From positions 62,001-126,000 of the forward strand of contig JAMXHR010000001.1 in assembly GCA_023955635.1 (NCBI GenBank): 64,000 bases of DNA, in the 5' to 3' direction. The translations under genes were made by a program, and so were the position numbers. Source of the DNA: Methanosarcina sp. ERenArc_MAG2. Lineage in GTDB: Archaea; Halobacteriota; Methanosarcinia; Methanosarcinales; Methanosarcinaceae. Within the stretch, counting starts at the first letter, position 1. Every line of letters begins with the position of its first letter. Shown here piece by piece: positions 1 to 8,249 of this stretch. The notes beneath the pieces were generated by a model. The model worked only from the letters and a program-made list of their open reading frames with translations, made no database searches and was not told the origin of the DNA.

Positions 1-1
1 C

Positions 2-667
2 TCAGGGATGATCGATCTGGGCCTGGCTATAGGAGCAGACGTTTCCCAGGGAGCCCCAGGTGACGCCCTTGAGTACACTGCAGCTGCAGGCGGAGTTGCC
101 TGTCTCCTCGGAAGAAAAGAGTCCGAGATTGCCGCAATCATTGAGGGCACTTATTCTTTTACAACTGACACCCCTGACTTCTGGAGAAGGGAAGGAATGC
201 CCTACCCTGAGCACGGAGGCCGCTTTACAGGTGAGCCAGGTTATTTCAAGCATGTAATTAACGGCGCAAAAGGCCTTCTGGATAAACTTGGGACAAAGCC
301 TGAAGATTATGATTATGCGGTTTTCCACCAGCCAAATGGTAAGTTTCCGAGCAAAGCCGCAAAAATGCTGGGTTTCACCAGAACCCAGATTACTCCCGGA
401 CTTGTGGTTCCAAAGATCGGGAATACGTATTCAGCTTCCTGCCTTATGGGAATTGCCGCAACTCTGGATCAGGCAAAACCAGGGGATAGGATTTTTGCAA
501 CTGCTTTCGGGTCTGGAGCAGGATCCGACGCTTTTAGCATAACAGTTACAGATAAGATCGAAGAAATCCAAAACAGGGCTCCGACAGTTTCCGAACTGAT
601 TAAAAATCCTATATATATCGACTACGCAAGGTATGCCAGGCATAAAGGTAAGATTCGCCTGGCCTGA
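2..667 (+). CDS. hydroxymethylglutaryl-CoA synthase, C-terminal part (5' end outside window)
   Basis: The reading frame is open from the window edge, so the N-terminal third is missing; the archaeal enzyme is normally about 350 residues and about 220 are seen. It condenses acetoacetyl-CoA with acetyl-CoA to HMG-CoA in the mevalonate route to isoprenoid lipids. The visible part holds thiolase-fold features: the [10 protein letters not shown] stretch with its catalytic-type His, the GNTYSAS segment and the glycine-rich [10 protein letters not shown] near the end. It is followed after 17 bases by thiolase and then a DUF35 protein, the usual archaeal order. In methanogens these three proteins form one channelled complex. 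The ATG at 8 is internal and not the true start. Confidence 0.93.
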   Translation, partial: SGMIDLGLAIGADVSQGAPGDALEYTAAAGGVACLLGRKESEIAAIIEGTYSFTTDTPDFWRREGMPYPEHGGRFTGEPGYFKHVINGAKGLLDKLGTKPEDYDYAVFHQPNGKFPSKAAKMLGFTRTQITPGLVVPKIGNTYSASCLMGIAATLDQAKPGDRIFATAFGSGAGSDAFSITVTDKIEEIQNRAPTVSELIKNPIYIDYARYARHKGKIRLA

Positions 668-684
668 AAACGGGGTGAAATAAA

Positions 685-1857
685 ATGAGAGACGTAGCAA
701 TTATCGGAGTAAAGAATACCAGGTTCGGGGAACTCTGGGAACAGTCCTTGAGGGACATAGTGGTAGAAGCCGGGATAGGAGCAATCGCAGATGCAGGTGT
801 TAGCGGAAAAGAAATCGATGCTCTCTATGTAGGAAACATGAGCGGAGGCCGGTTTGTTGACCAGGAACACATAGGGGCTCTTATTGCGGATTATTCGGGG
901 CTTTCCAGGAACCTGCATGTTCCGGCTACCAGAGTTGAAGCTGCCTGTGCTTCGGGTGGACTTGCCATGCGCCAGGCCATCATGTCTGTGGCTTCAGGTT
1001 ATAGCGATATCGTGGTTGCGGCAGGAGCAGAAAAAATGACTGATGTCGGCTCTGAAGAAGCATCTTCAGCTCTTGCAGCAGCGGCTGACCGGGAATGGGA
1101 AGGTATGGCAGGGGCAACTTTTCCCGGGCTCTATGCAATGATTGCAAAGCTGCATATGCACAGGTACGGGACCACCAGCGAACAGCTTGCCGAGGTTGCC
1201 GTAAAGAATCATAAAAATGGCTCTTTTAACCCCATTGCGCAGTACAAAAACGTAATTAGTGTGGACGATGTGTTGAACTCTATAATGGTAGCAGATCCTC
1301 TGCATATTTTTGACTGTTCTCCAATAACAGATGGGGCTTCAGCTCTTGTGCTTGCCCCTGCCGACGTTGCCCATAAATACACTGACACTCCCATTTATAT
1401 CAAGGCAACAGCCCAGGCTAGTGACACGATTGCGCTTCATGACAGAAGGGACATAACAACTCTGGATGCAACCGTTGTGGCTGCAGAGCGGGCATATTCC
1501 ATGGCAAAACTGAGGCCTGAAGATATCGACCTTGTGGAAGTACACGATTGCTTTACTATTGCCGAGATATGTGCTATTGAAGACCTCGGGTTTGCAGAGA
1601 AAGGGAAAGGCGGAATTGTCACTGCAAACGGAGAAACTGCAATAGGAGGCAGAATTCCTGTCAACACGTCAGGAGGCCTCAAAGCCTGCGGACATCCTGT
1701 AGGAGCAACAGGCATAAAACAGGCTGTTGAAATCGCAACCCAGTTGCGCGGGGATGCGGGCAAGCGCCAGGTAGCAGGCGCAGAGTACGGGATGACCCAC
1801 AATGTTGGAGGGTCAGGAGCGACAGCAGTAGTACATATCTTTTCAAGGGAGAGGTGA
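685..1857 (+). CDS. acetyl-CoA C-acetyltransferase (thiolase)
   Basis: A 390-residue archaeal/SCP-x type thiolase that makes acetoacetyl-CoA for HMG-CoA synthase. The nucleophile region reads [11 protein letters not shown] (about residues 87-97), and the C-terminal half has the HDCFTIAE and CGHPVGATG motifs that supply the catalytic His residues; the end reads HNVGGSGA. Length is normal for the family. A purine-rich ribosome site (GGGGTGA) lies just before the ATG. It sits 17 bases behind HMG-CoA synthase and 6 bases ahead of the DUF35 gene, so the three are almost certainly co-transcribed. In the known archaeal complex the thiolase hands its product directly to the synthase. Confidence 0.93.
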   Translation: MRDVAIIGVKNTRFGELWEQSLRDIVVEAGIGAIADAGVSGKEIDALYVGNMSGGRFVDQEHIGALIADYSGLSRNLHVPATRVEAACASGGLAMRQAIMSVASGYSDIVVAAGAEKMTDVGSEEASSALAAAADREWEGMAGATFPGLYAMIAKLHMHRYGTTSEQLAEVAVKNHKNGSFNPIAQYKNVISVDDVLNSIMVADPLHIFDCSPITDGASALVLAPADVAHKYTDTPIYIKATAQASDTIALHDRRDITTLDATVVAAERAYSMAKLRPEDIDLVEVHDCFTIAEICAIEDLGFAEKGKGGIVTANGETAIGGRIPVNTSGGLKACGHPVGATGIKQAVEIATQLRGDAGKRQVAGAEYGMTHNVGGSGATAVVHIFSRER

Positions 1858-1863
1858 TATCCG

Positions 1864-2262
1864 ATGTCTTCTGTTCCAAGATTTTGGAGAAATCTAGGCA
1901 GCAGGTATAACCTTGAAGGTACCCGCTGTAAAGAATGTGGGGAATATTTCTATCCCCCGCGTAACGTTTGCGTAAACTGCAGGCGTGTGGGCCAGATTGA
2001 ACCTTATAAATTCAAAGGCACTGGCGAAATCGTAACCTATACATTAATCCACACAGCTGCGGAAGGTTTTGAAAACCAGGCCCCTTACACCCTTGCAATA
2101 ATCAAACTGGATGAAGGGCCGCGCCTTACTTCTCAGGTGGTTGGCAACCCTGAAAAGATGCATATCGGAATGAGGGTGAGACCCGTTTTCCGTAAGCTCG
2201 GGGAAGACGGCGAACACGGTATGATTTACTACGGTACCAAATTCGTCCCTGCAGATGCCTGA
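1864..2262 (+). CDS. DUF35 OB-fold/zinc-ribbon scaffold protein of the thiolase-HMG-CoA synthase complex
   Basis: A 132-residue protein with an N-terminal zinc ribbon (CKECGEYFYPPRNVCVNC, two CxxC pairs, about residues 19-36) followed by an OB-fold (FKGTGEIVTYTLIHTA onward). This is the DUF35 family. In methanogens the member encoded here bridges thiolase and HMG-CoA synthase and provides a shared CoA channel; that role is known for the family and inferred here from gene order. GAGAGGTGATATCCG precedes the ATG, giving a good ribosome site. It ends the operon: a 90-base spacer separates it from the CYTH gene. Confidence 0.9.
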   Translation: MSSVPRFWRNLGSRYNLEGTRCKECGEYFYPPRNVCVNCRRVGQIEPYKFKGTGEIVTYTLIHTAAEGFENQAPYTLAIIKLDEGPRLTSQVVGNPEKMHIGMRVRPVFRKLGEDGEHGMIYYGTKFVPADA

Positions 2263-2354
2263 GTAGATCCGAATTTCCCGGATTCTGTTAATAGATTACT
2301 TAATTGTAAATTTTCCCGGCTTTAACGGGCTTTAACTGGAGATGTCTGGAAACT

Positions 2355-2888
2355 ATGATTGAAGTAGAAGTCAAGGTCAGAGCGGATCATTCAAAGGTCC
2401 GCTCCATCCTTAAGAAAATAGGAGCAATAAAAATCGGGGTTGAGAACCAGTCCGATACCTATTTTGCAGCTCCTCACAGGGATTTTGCAAAAACCGATGA
2501 AGCACTCAGGATCCGTTCTCTGGACGGCCAGGCTGTGTTGACCTACAAAGGCCCCAAACTTGATGCTGTCTCCAAAACCCGGGAAGAACTAGAAACTCCT
2601 GTAGACGAAGCCACTACTACAGAAATACTCCATGCCCTTGGCTTCCGAGAAGCCGGAGTCGTCAGTAAAATAAGGGAAGTCTTCAGGGCAGGAGAAATAA
2701 CTGTCTGTCTTGATGCAGTCGAAGGGCTTGGGGAATTTCTTGAAGTCGAAATAGTAGCTGAAAACGAAAAAGAGCTTGAAATTTCAAGGGCGAAGTTATT
2801 CGAGTTGCTAAAACAGTTCGGCGCCGGGGAAAAAGACTCTATCCGGACTTCTTATCTTGAAATGGTACTGGAAAAAAATAATGATTAA
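2355..2888 (+). CDS. cyaB: CYTH/CyaB-type class IV adenylate cyclase-like protein
   Basis: A 177-residue protein of the CYTH superfamily (CyaB/thiamine-triphosphatase fold). The defining ExExK motif is present at the N-terminus (IEVEVKVR), followed by LRIRSLDGQAVLTYKGPK and ETPVDE. Such proteins bind triphosphates in a beta tunnel with divalent metal. Archaeal members are called class IV adenylate cyclases, but tripolyphosphate or thiamine-triphosphate hydrolysis is as likely; the activity is not decided by sequence. It follows the mevalonate operon in the same direction with a 92-base gap and may have its own promoter. Length and start (ATG, GGAGATGTCTGG upstream) are ordinary. Confidence 0.85.
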   Translation: MIEVEVKVRADHSKVRSILKKIGAIKIGVENQSDTYFAAPHRDFAKTDEALRIRSLDGQAVLTYKGPKLDAVSKTREELETPVDEATTTEILHALGFREAGVVSKIREVFRAGEITVCLDAVEGLGEFLEVEIVAENEKELEISRAKLFELLKQFGAGEKDSIRTSYLEMVLEKNND

Positions 2889-2933
2889 CGCATCCGGGAA
2901 ACTCCGGTATTTTTTTCCAGCTATATTTATATA

Positions 2934-2951
2934 GAGCTTATCCTGAAACCC
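2934..2951 (+). repeat. solo terminal-repeat relic (GAGCYTATCCTGAAAC type)
   Basis: The 18 bases GAGCTTATCCTGAAACCC match, with one difference over 16 bases, the reverse complement of 29838-29855. They resemble the inverted termini of the small elements at 30843-30984 and 38659-38789. No partner end is visible nearby, so this is read as a solo relic of a mobile element. The identification is by pattern only. Confidence 0.35.
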
Positions 2952-3089
2952 ATCTTGTTCTTAGTCACTTAAATTTTTCAGGATTGTTTTCATGGTCCGA
3001 AACTCCAGTAATTATTCAATATAAGTTTCTAAAAAGCAAGTTTTGAGATAAACTCTTAAAATATTATTTACATCCGGATTTTATGATAA

Positions 3090-3779
3090 TTATTTCTTCC
3101 TTTTTACATACGTAACTGCTCCCATCAACGCTGCAAGTACCCAGACAGGGCTTATGAAAGGAGTAGTGTTTGGTTTCTGAGTCGAATTGGAATTTTCTTC
3201 CTGTTTGTCTACTGTTCCTGTATTTTCTGCCACTCCAGTATAGTTTGTCTCATTCACTATTTGATTTCCTTCTTGTTTGTTTAATGCTCCTGTATTGTCT
3301 ACAACTTCGGCCTCGTTTATTTTATTCCCGGTTTGATTTTCTTCCGACCACTTGCCCTGAGTTTTCAACTCCTTAATTACGGCGTCCCTGTCTGACGCAG
3401 GGTGTTTTCCCGGAAAACCGGTTGCCACACTGAAAAGCTGTTTATTTAAATCTGCATCTTTTAACATTATAAGTACGGATTCATTCAAGGTAAACTCGGC
3501 TTCATCTTCGGTCCAGAAATTGGCGCCTGTTTCGGTCCTCACTTTTATATTCTTTGCAGGCAGGGGATTATAAAGCCACTCGTTAACTGTAATTGTAAAA
3601 ATCGTGTATTTGCCGTAGTCAATTATCTTACTTACTGTACCTATTACTATGCGGTCAGAGTAGTTTATCTGGTATGGGATTTCGGCAGTTTCAGCTGGCA
3701 GCGCGGCTGCTACGAGATTTGGAACCAGAAGAAGCAGTATAAGAGTAAAAAATATAGAAAGCGAATTCAGTTGTTTCAT
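3090..3779 (-). CDS. secreted/membrane-anchored protein of unknown function, tandem paralog 2
   Basis: A 229-residue protein not assigned to a named family. It has a signal peptide (MKQLNSLSIFFTLILLLL...VAAA), a core of about 120 residues (SDRIVIGTVSKIIDYGKYT, an OB-like beta-rich region), a Glu/Asn/Thr-rich linker of about 55 residues, and a C-terminal anchor: TTPFISPVWVLAAL, a hydrophobic stretch, then basic YVKRKK. The tripartite tail resembles archaeal surface-sorting signals (PGF-CTERM-like), though the PGF motif itself is absent. It lies 44 bases downstream of a close paralog on the same strand; the cores are nearly identical and the linkers diverge. Function unknown; extracytoplasmic location is inferred. 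Confidence 0.8.
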   Translation of the reverse strand: MKQLNSLSIFFTLILLLLVPNLVAAALPAETAEIPYQINYSDRIVIGTVSKIIDYGKYTIFTITVNEWLYNPLPAKNIKVRTETGANFWTEDEAEFTLNESVLIMLKDADLNKQLFSVATGFPGKHPASDRDAVIKELKTQGKWSEENQTGNKINEAEVVDNTGALNKQEGNQIVNETNYTGVAENTGTVDKQEENSNSTQKPNTTPFISPVWVLAALMGAVTYVKRKK

Positions 3780-3823
3780 CTAATTCTCCGATTCTTTATT
3801 TTCATATCTCTCTTCTGCAATTT

Positions 3824-4513
3824 TTATTGTTTTCTTCTCATGTATATGATTGTCCCCAGCATTGCTGCAAGCACCCATACAGGGCTTATGAAAGGAGTAG
3901 TATTTGGTTTCCGGGTCTGATTGGAATTTTCTTCCTTCTCGGTTGTTGTTCCCGTATTCTCTGTCGTTTTGGTATCGTTTGCGTCATTAACGGTTTGATT
4001 TCCTTCTTGCTTGTCTAATGCTCCTGTATTGTCTACAACTTTGGTCTCGTTAGTCTTATTTCCTGTTTGGTTTTCTTCCGGCCACTTACCTTGAGTTTTC
4101 AACTCTTTGATTACTGCATCTCTGTCTGAAGCCGGGCGTTTCCCTGGAAAGCCAAAAGTCACACTGAAAAGCTGTTTATTTAGATCTGCATCTTTTAACA
4201 TTATAAGTACGGATTCATTCAAGGTAAACTCAGCTTCATCTTCGGTCCAGAAATTGGTTCCTGTTTCGGTTCTCACTTTTATAGTCTTTGCAGGCAGGGG
4301 ATTATAAAGCCACTCGTTAACTGTAATTGTAAAAATCGTGTATTTGCCGTAGTCAATCATCTTACTTACTGTACCTATTACTATGCGGTCAGAGTTATCT
4401 ATCTGATACGGAATTTCGGCAGTTTTTGCATCTAACATGGCTGCTGCTAGGCTTGGAGTCAAAAGAAGCAGTATAAGAGTAAAAAGTATCGAAAACAAAT
4501 TCAGTTGTTTCAT
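3824..4513 (-). CDS. secreted/membrane-anchored protein of unknown function, tandem paralog 1
   Basis: A 229-residue paralog of the gene just downstream, with identical length and layout: signal peptide ending near LAAA, core with SDRIVIGTVSKMIDYGKYT and TEDEAEFTLNESVLIMLKDA, a variable Asn/Thr/Glu-rich linker (DNTGALDKQEGNQ, ENTGTTTEKEENSN) and a TTPFISPVWVLAAM membrane tail ending RRKQ. Long stretches of DNA in the core are identical between the copies, which indicates recent duplication or gene conversion, while the linker accumulates changes. The family is not recognised. An adhesive or cell-envelope role is only a guess from the signal peptide and anchor. Confidence 0.8.
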   Translation of the reverse strand: MKQLNLFSILFTLILLLLTPSLAAAMLDAKTAEIPYQIDNSDRIVIGTVSKMIDYGKYTIFTITVNEWLYNPLPAKTIKVRTETGTNFWTEDEAEFTLNESVLIMLKDADLNKQLFSVTFGFPGKRPASDRDAVIKELKTQGKWPEENQTGNKTNETKVVDNTGALDKQEGNQTVNDANDTKTTENTGTTTEKEENSNQTRKPNTTPFISPVWVLAAMLGTIIYMRRKQ

Positions 4514-4799
4514 CTAATTCTCCTGTTCTTTATTTTAATTTAGTAAAGAGTAGGCTATCGAAATTACATAACTGGATTTTTCATGATTGACGTAAATGCT
4601 TGTCTTTTGTTTTTGAGACAAATTGGTCTAACTCCATGAGGTCCGAAAAAACAAATGTAGGAAAAAAGGAGATCTATTTAGACAACTTGCTTCATTATTA
4701 GATCTCTACAACTCTATAAAAATGTTCTTTCATATTGAAAGAATAAATTTTCTTGTTATCCAGGATTACATTGTTGATGTTTGAGCAAAAAGAAACAAT

Positions 4800-4953
4800 G
4801 GATAATCCTGAACTCTTTTTCTAATTCAACCCCGAAATTAGTCATTTCACCTATTCTGTCATTTTCTAACTTGGTAAAGAGAATTTCAGGTTTTGCAGGT
4901 TTAGTATCTGATACAATCACAGCAAAGGCTTTAATAATGTTGAAGTTATCTTC
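4800..4953 (-). pseudogene. fragment of a methionyl-tRNA synthetase C-terminal region
   Basis: Reading the minus strand gives a stretch containing [20 protein letters not shown], which closely matches the linker of the intact MetRS in this window ([19 protein letters not shown], encoded near 8760-8820). The match covers only about 25-30 residues, flanked by unrelated sequence. It lacks the catalytic core and the tRNA-binding domain. It is read as a decayed scrap of a second metG copy, or of a recombination event, next to the metal-resistance genes. No product is expected. Confidence 0.6.
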
Positions 4954-4964
4954 TATATACGCAC

Positions 4965-4984
4965 ATATGAACAGATGTTCATAT
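4965..4984. promoter_or_regulatory. ArsR/SmtB-family operator (9-2-9 perfect palindrome)
   Basis: ATATGAACA-GA-TGTTCATAT is a perfect inverted repeat. It lies 40 bases upstream of the start of the cadC-like gene and immediately before an AT-rich stretch. The TGAACA-NN-TGTTCA core is the classic 12-2-12 type site bound by SmtB, CzrA and CadC repressors. Autoregulation of the cadC-cadA operon by metal-relieved repression is inferred from this. Confidence 0.82.
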
Positions 4985-5024
4985 ATACCATTATTTAAAT
5001 ATTATTCCAATTAGAGGGCTAACT

Positions 5025-5402
5025 GTGGTTGAACTGGATAGATGTGATATCAACTGTATACATGACGAGGCGGTACAAGCAGTACGACAAGCCCTATTTG
5101 GTGAAGATGTAGCTGCTTCACTGGCAGAACTATTCAAGGCCCTGGGAGATCCGACAAGAGTGAAGATCTTGTTTTCCTTAATGACCAGAGAACTGTGTGT
5201 TTGTGACCTCACCGCTGTAATAGGGGTTTCTGATTCGGCAGTATCTCATCAGCTTAGAGTTCTCCGAACTTTGCGTCTTGTCAAGTTCCGGAGGGAAGGC
5301 AAGATCCTGTATTATTCACTGGCTGATGATCACATTGAGAGATTATTCGCTCAAGGGCTAGAGCATGTTACCGAACCTAAATCCGAAATGAATGAGGAAT
5401 GA
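5025..5402 (+). CDS. cadC: CadC-like ArsR/SmtB-family metal-responsive repressor
   Basis: A 125-residue winged-helix repressor. The full cadmium/lead thiolate site of CadC can be seen: Cys7 and Cys11 in the N-terminal arm (RCDINC) and Cys58 and Cys60 in ELCVCDL of the alpha-3 helix, the same spacing and even nearly the same numbering as the bacterial protein. The recognition helix reads SDSAVSHQLRVLRTLRLV, and the C-terminal helix carries DDHIERL...EHVTE, a candidate zinc site. Start is GTG with GAGGG upstream. It is 3 bases from the P-type ATPase gene it probably controls, and a perfect operator palindrome lies in front. The direct metals are inferred, not shown. Confidence 0.92.
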   Translation: MVELDRCDINCIHDEAVQAVRQALFGEDVAASLAELFKALGDPTRVKILFSLMTRELCVCDLTAVIGVSDSAVSHQLRVLRTLRLVKFRREGKILYYSLADDHIERLFAQGLEHVTEPKSEMNEE

Positions 5403-5405
5403 GCT

Positions 5406-7780
5406 ATGGCCGAGGCGCCAGAAAGGACGGAATCAACAGTATTATCCAAATTGCTCGTGACCGGCATGGACTGTCCGGATTGCGCGGCTAAAGTAGAAAA
5501 AGCTGTTAAACGTATGCCTGGAGTTGGTAATGCTACAATTGTTTTTCCAGCCGGAAGACTCAATGTAGAGTACGATTCAGAGCAAACAGGTGTTACTCAA
5601 GTTTTAGACAAGATTAAAAAGTTAGGTTATGAGGCACGAGAAGACGATCAAAAAATACCAGCGGTTTCTCAAACCACTGATTTTTGTATCATAGGAATGG
5701 ACTGCGCGGACTGTGCGGCTAAGTTGGAAAAACGTATGGCTAAGGTCCCTGGGATCGAGACTGCACACGTTAATTTCGGCGCTTCCAAAATGACGGTAAG
5801 TCATAGTGGCCCAGTGGCAGAAATCCTGTCAACGATTGAAAAAATGGGTTATTCGGGGAAAGTGGACGAGGGCCTTCGGATAACAAACGAACCGGCAAGT
5901 TTCTGGAAATCAAATCAGTATGCCAGACCCACAGTGATTTCTTTAATTATGTTGGTCTCCGGGCTTATTGCTGGAAAGCTGGAAGCACAGACGTTGATAG
6001 TCAATGGGCTGTTCCTGATAGGGATTTGCCTGGGTGGCTTTCTACCAGCCAGGAACGGTATTTCCGTACTAATTAATGCCCGGGAATTTGACATGAATTT
6101 CCTGATGACCATAGCAGTAGTCGGCGCTTCGGCGCTCAGTGCTTTTGAAGAGGCCGCAACGGTAGTATTTCTTTTCTCTTTTGGAAATGCTCTTCAGGGC
6201 TATACCCTCGATAAAACGAGGAATTCCATTCGGGCTTTAATGGAAATCGCACCAAAGGAGGCCCTGGTCAGGCGAGGAATAACTGAAAGAATGTTGCAGG
6301 TAAAAGAAATCGTACTCGGAGACGTTATTATCGTTCGTCCCGGTGAAAGAATTGCGATGGATGGCAAAGTGTCTACCGGTTACTCTACAGTGAATCAGGC
6401 CCCGATCACAGGAGAGTCCATCCCGGTGGAAAAACAGCCTGGGGACGAGATATATGCGGGAACGGTCAACGAACGCGGTTCGCTTGAGGTCAAAGTTACC
6501 AAACTGGCCAAGGACAATACGATATCCAGAATCATTCACATGGTTGAGGAAGCTCAGGGGCAGCGAGCCCCATCTCAACAATTTGTCGATAAATTCGCAA
6601 AATATTATACCCCTATGGTTATAGTCCTGGCTGCCCTGGTTGCCGCGGTTCCCCCACTGCTTTTCGGGCAACCATTCGAAAAATGGTTTTACGAAGCCAT
6701 GGCTATGCTATTAGTAGCGTGCCCTTGTGCACTGGTTATATCCACACCTGTATCCATCGTATCTGCGATTGGTAACGCGGCGAAAAACGGTGTACTCATT
6801 AAAGGAGGCAGGTACCTGGAAGCAGTCGGGGCTTTGTCAGTGATTGCCTTTGACAAAACCGGCACCCTTACGGAGGGAAGGCCACAGGTAACCGATATTA
6901 TTCCTATTGATGGTATCCCTGATAAGGAATTCTTATCAATAGCCTCGGCAATTGAAAGTCGGTCAGAACATCCTCTAGCCGAGGCGATAGTCAAATCTGC
7001 GAAAGAGCACGGAGCCGAAATCTCCAGTATATCTGCATTTGAGGCGATTCCCGGTAAAGGGGCCAAAGCAATGGTTCAGGGCAAGACTTATCAGATCGGT
7101 AATTCCAGGTTATTTTCTGAACAGACAATAGATCTGAAACATGTGGAAGACGAAGTTTCCCGTTTGCAAAACGAAGGAAAAACCGTAATGATGCTGGGAG
7201 ATGATAAACGCATTTTGGGCCTCATCGCTGTGGCAGATGTATTGCGGGAAAATTCCGGACAGGCTATCAATAAGCTAAAAAAGCAGGTATTAGAAAAATC
7301 ATTATGCTTACTGGAGATAATGAAAGCACCGCTCGTGCTATCGCCACAAAAGCGGGAGTCGATGATTTTCGAGCAGACTTATTACCGGAAGACAAGGTAG
7401 ATGCGATTAAAAGCCTTCTTGTTGAGCATGGCAAGGTAGCTATGGTGGGAGATGGCGTCAATGATGCCCCGGCTCTGGCAATATCCACAGTCGGTATTGC
7501 AATGGGGGCTGCAGGCACTGATACGGCACTGGAAACTGCGGATATCGCTTTGATGGCTGACGACCTGACAAAACTGACCGACACGATAAAATTAAGCCGG
7601 AAAACACTAGGCATCATCAAACAAAATATTGCATTTGCTTTGATAGTCAAAGGATTAATTCTTCTGCTGGTCATCCCAGGCTGGCTGACGCTGTGGCTGG
7701 CTGTTGCAGGAGATATGGGAAGCTCGCTTCTGGTTACCCTAAATGCAATGAGATTATTGAGAGTTAAACATGAGGATTAA
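5406..7780 (+). CDS. cadA: heavy-metal (Cd/Zn/Pb-type) P1B ATPase, frameshifted
   Basis: An export ATPase for soft divalent metals. Two N-terminal HMA domains carry GMDCPDC (Cys23/Cys26) and GMDCADC (Cys100/Cys103). Membrane helices follow, then the actuator loop (TGESIPVEK), the CPC transport motif (residues 439-441), the phosphorylation site DKTGTLTEG (Asp483), the nucleotide-binding SEHPLAEAI segment, and in a second frame MLTGDN and [12 protein letters not shown]. The frame breaks at the A6 run 7277-7282: one more A gives [16 protein letters not shown], exactly the family pattern, so nothing else is missing. Either the gene is frameshifted or a base was lost in sequencing. It is coupled to cadC and followed by a small HMA protein. 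The CPC plus CadC context favours Cd/Zn/Pb over copper. Confidence 0.9.
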
Positions 7781-7808
7781 ACGAATCCATGAATAAGGAG
7801 AGAAAAAG

Positions 7809-8009
7809 ATGGAAAATTTAAAGGTTTTAGGTGTAGACTGCAACAACTGTGCGGCAAATGTGCGTAAAGCCCTGGAGGACGTAAATGGTATCGAAAATCT
7901 CGATATCAGGCTTCCAGAAAAGATAGCTGTGGTAACCTTTGATCCTGATAAAGTTAGCAAGCAGGAAATTACTGAAAAAGTGGAAGACTTCGGCTACGAT
8001 GTCGAATAA
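7809..8009 (+). CDS. small HMA-domain metallochaperone-like protein
   Basis: A 66-residue single heavy-metal-associated domain (ferredoxin-like fold) with the metal-binding loop GVDCNNCAANV (Cys-x-x-Cys near residues 10-13) and a C-terminal GYDVE typical of the fold. An AAGGAGAGAAAAAG ribosome site precedes the ATG. It lies 28 bases downstream of the P-type ATPase and probably belongs to the same operon, either delivering metal to the pump or acting as a detached N-terminal domain. The usual aromatic/Met neighbour of copper chaperones is replaced (GVDC instead of GMxC), so metal specificity is uncertain. Confidence 0.85.
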   Translation: MENLKVLGVDCNNCAANVRKALEDVNGIENLDIRLPEKIAVVTFDPDKVSKQEITEKVEDFGYDVE

Positions 8010-8167
8010 ATAGTATGTACTTACCACCTCCAAAATATTATAATGCTTGAGATGTTTTTCTCAATAGCAAGGAAAGGAAGCTCTTATGCTGTGAAATCCG
8101 TGGCTGGGTATTCTCGAGTTACCACAAAAGCCATTTGTTCGTTAAGTACAAAAATATACAAATTATT

Positions 8168-8191
8168 CATGCCCGTAAAAATGCGGGCATG
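8168..8191. terminator. hairpin between the convergent cad operon and metG
   Basis: CATGCCCG and CGGGCATG form a perfect 8-bp GC-rich stem around an 8-base A-rich loop. It lies between the end of the small HMA gene and the end of metG, which converge here. A bidirectional transcription-end structure is the likely role; archaeal termination mainly needs oligo-T, so this is inference. Confidence 0.5.
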
Positions 8192-8249
8192 AAACCAACT
8201 GGCAAATTTTGATTTAGATTTTTATTTTGATTTAGATTTTCCCTGGCTT

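Noticed and set aside
3170..3376. Plus-strand frames of 60-70 codons opposite the secreted paralogs (3170-3376, 3827-4018, 4107-4307)
   Set aside because: They lie antisense to well-supported genes and have no independent features.
7277..7304. Programmed ribosomal frameshifting in cadA
   Set aside because: The same kind of break occurs in many unrelated genes at different bases (A, C and G runs) without stimulatory structures, so a common technical cause is more likely.
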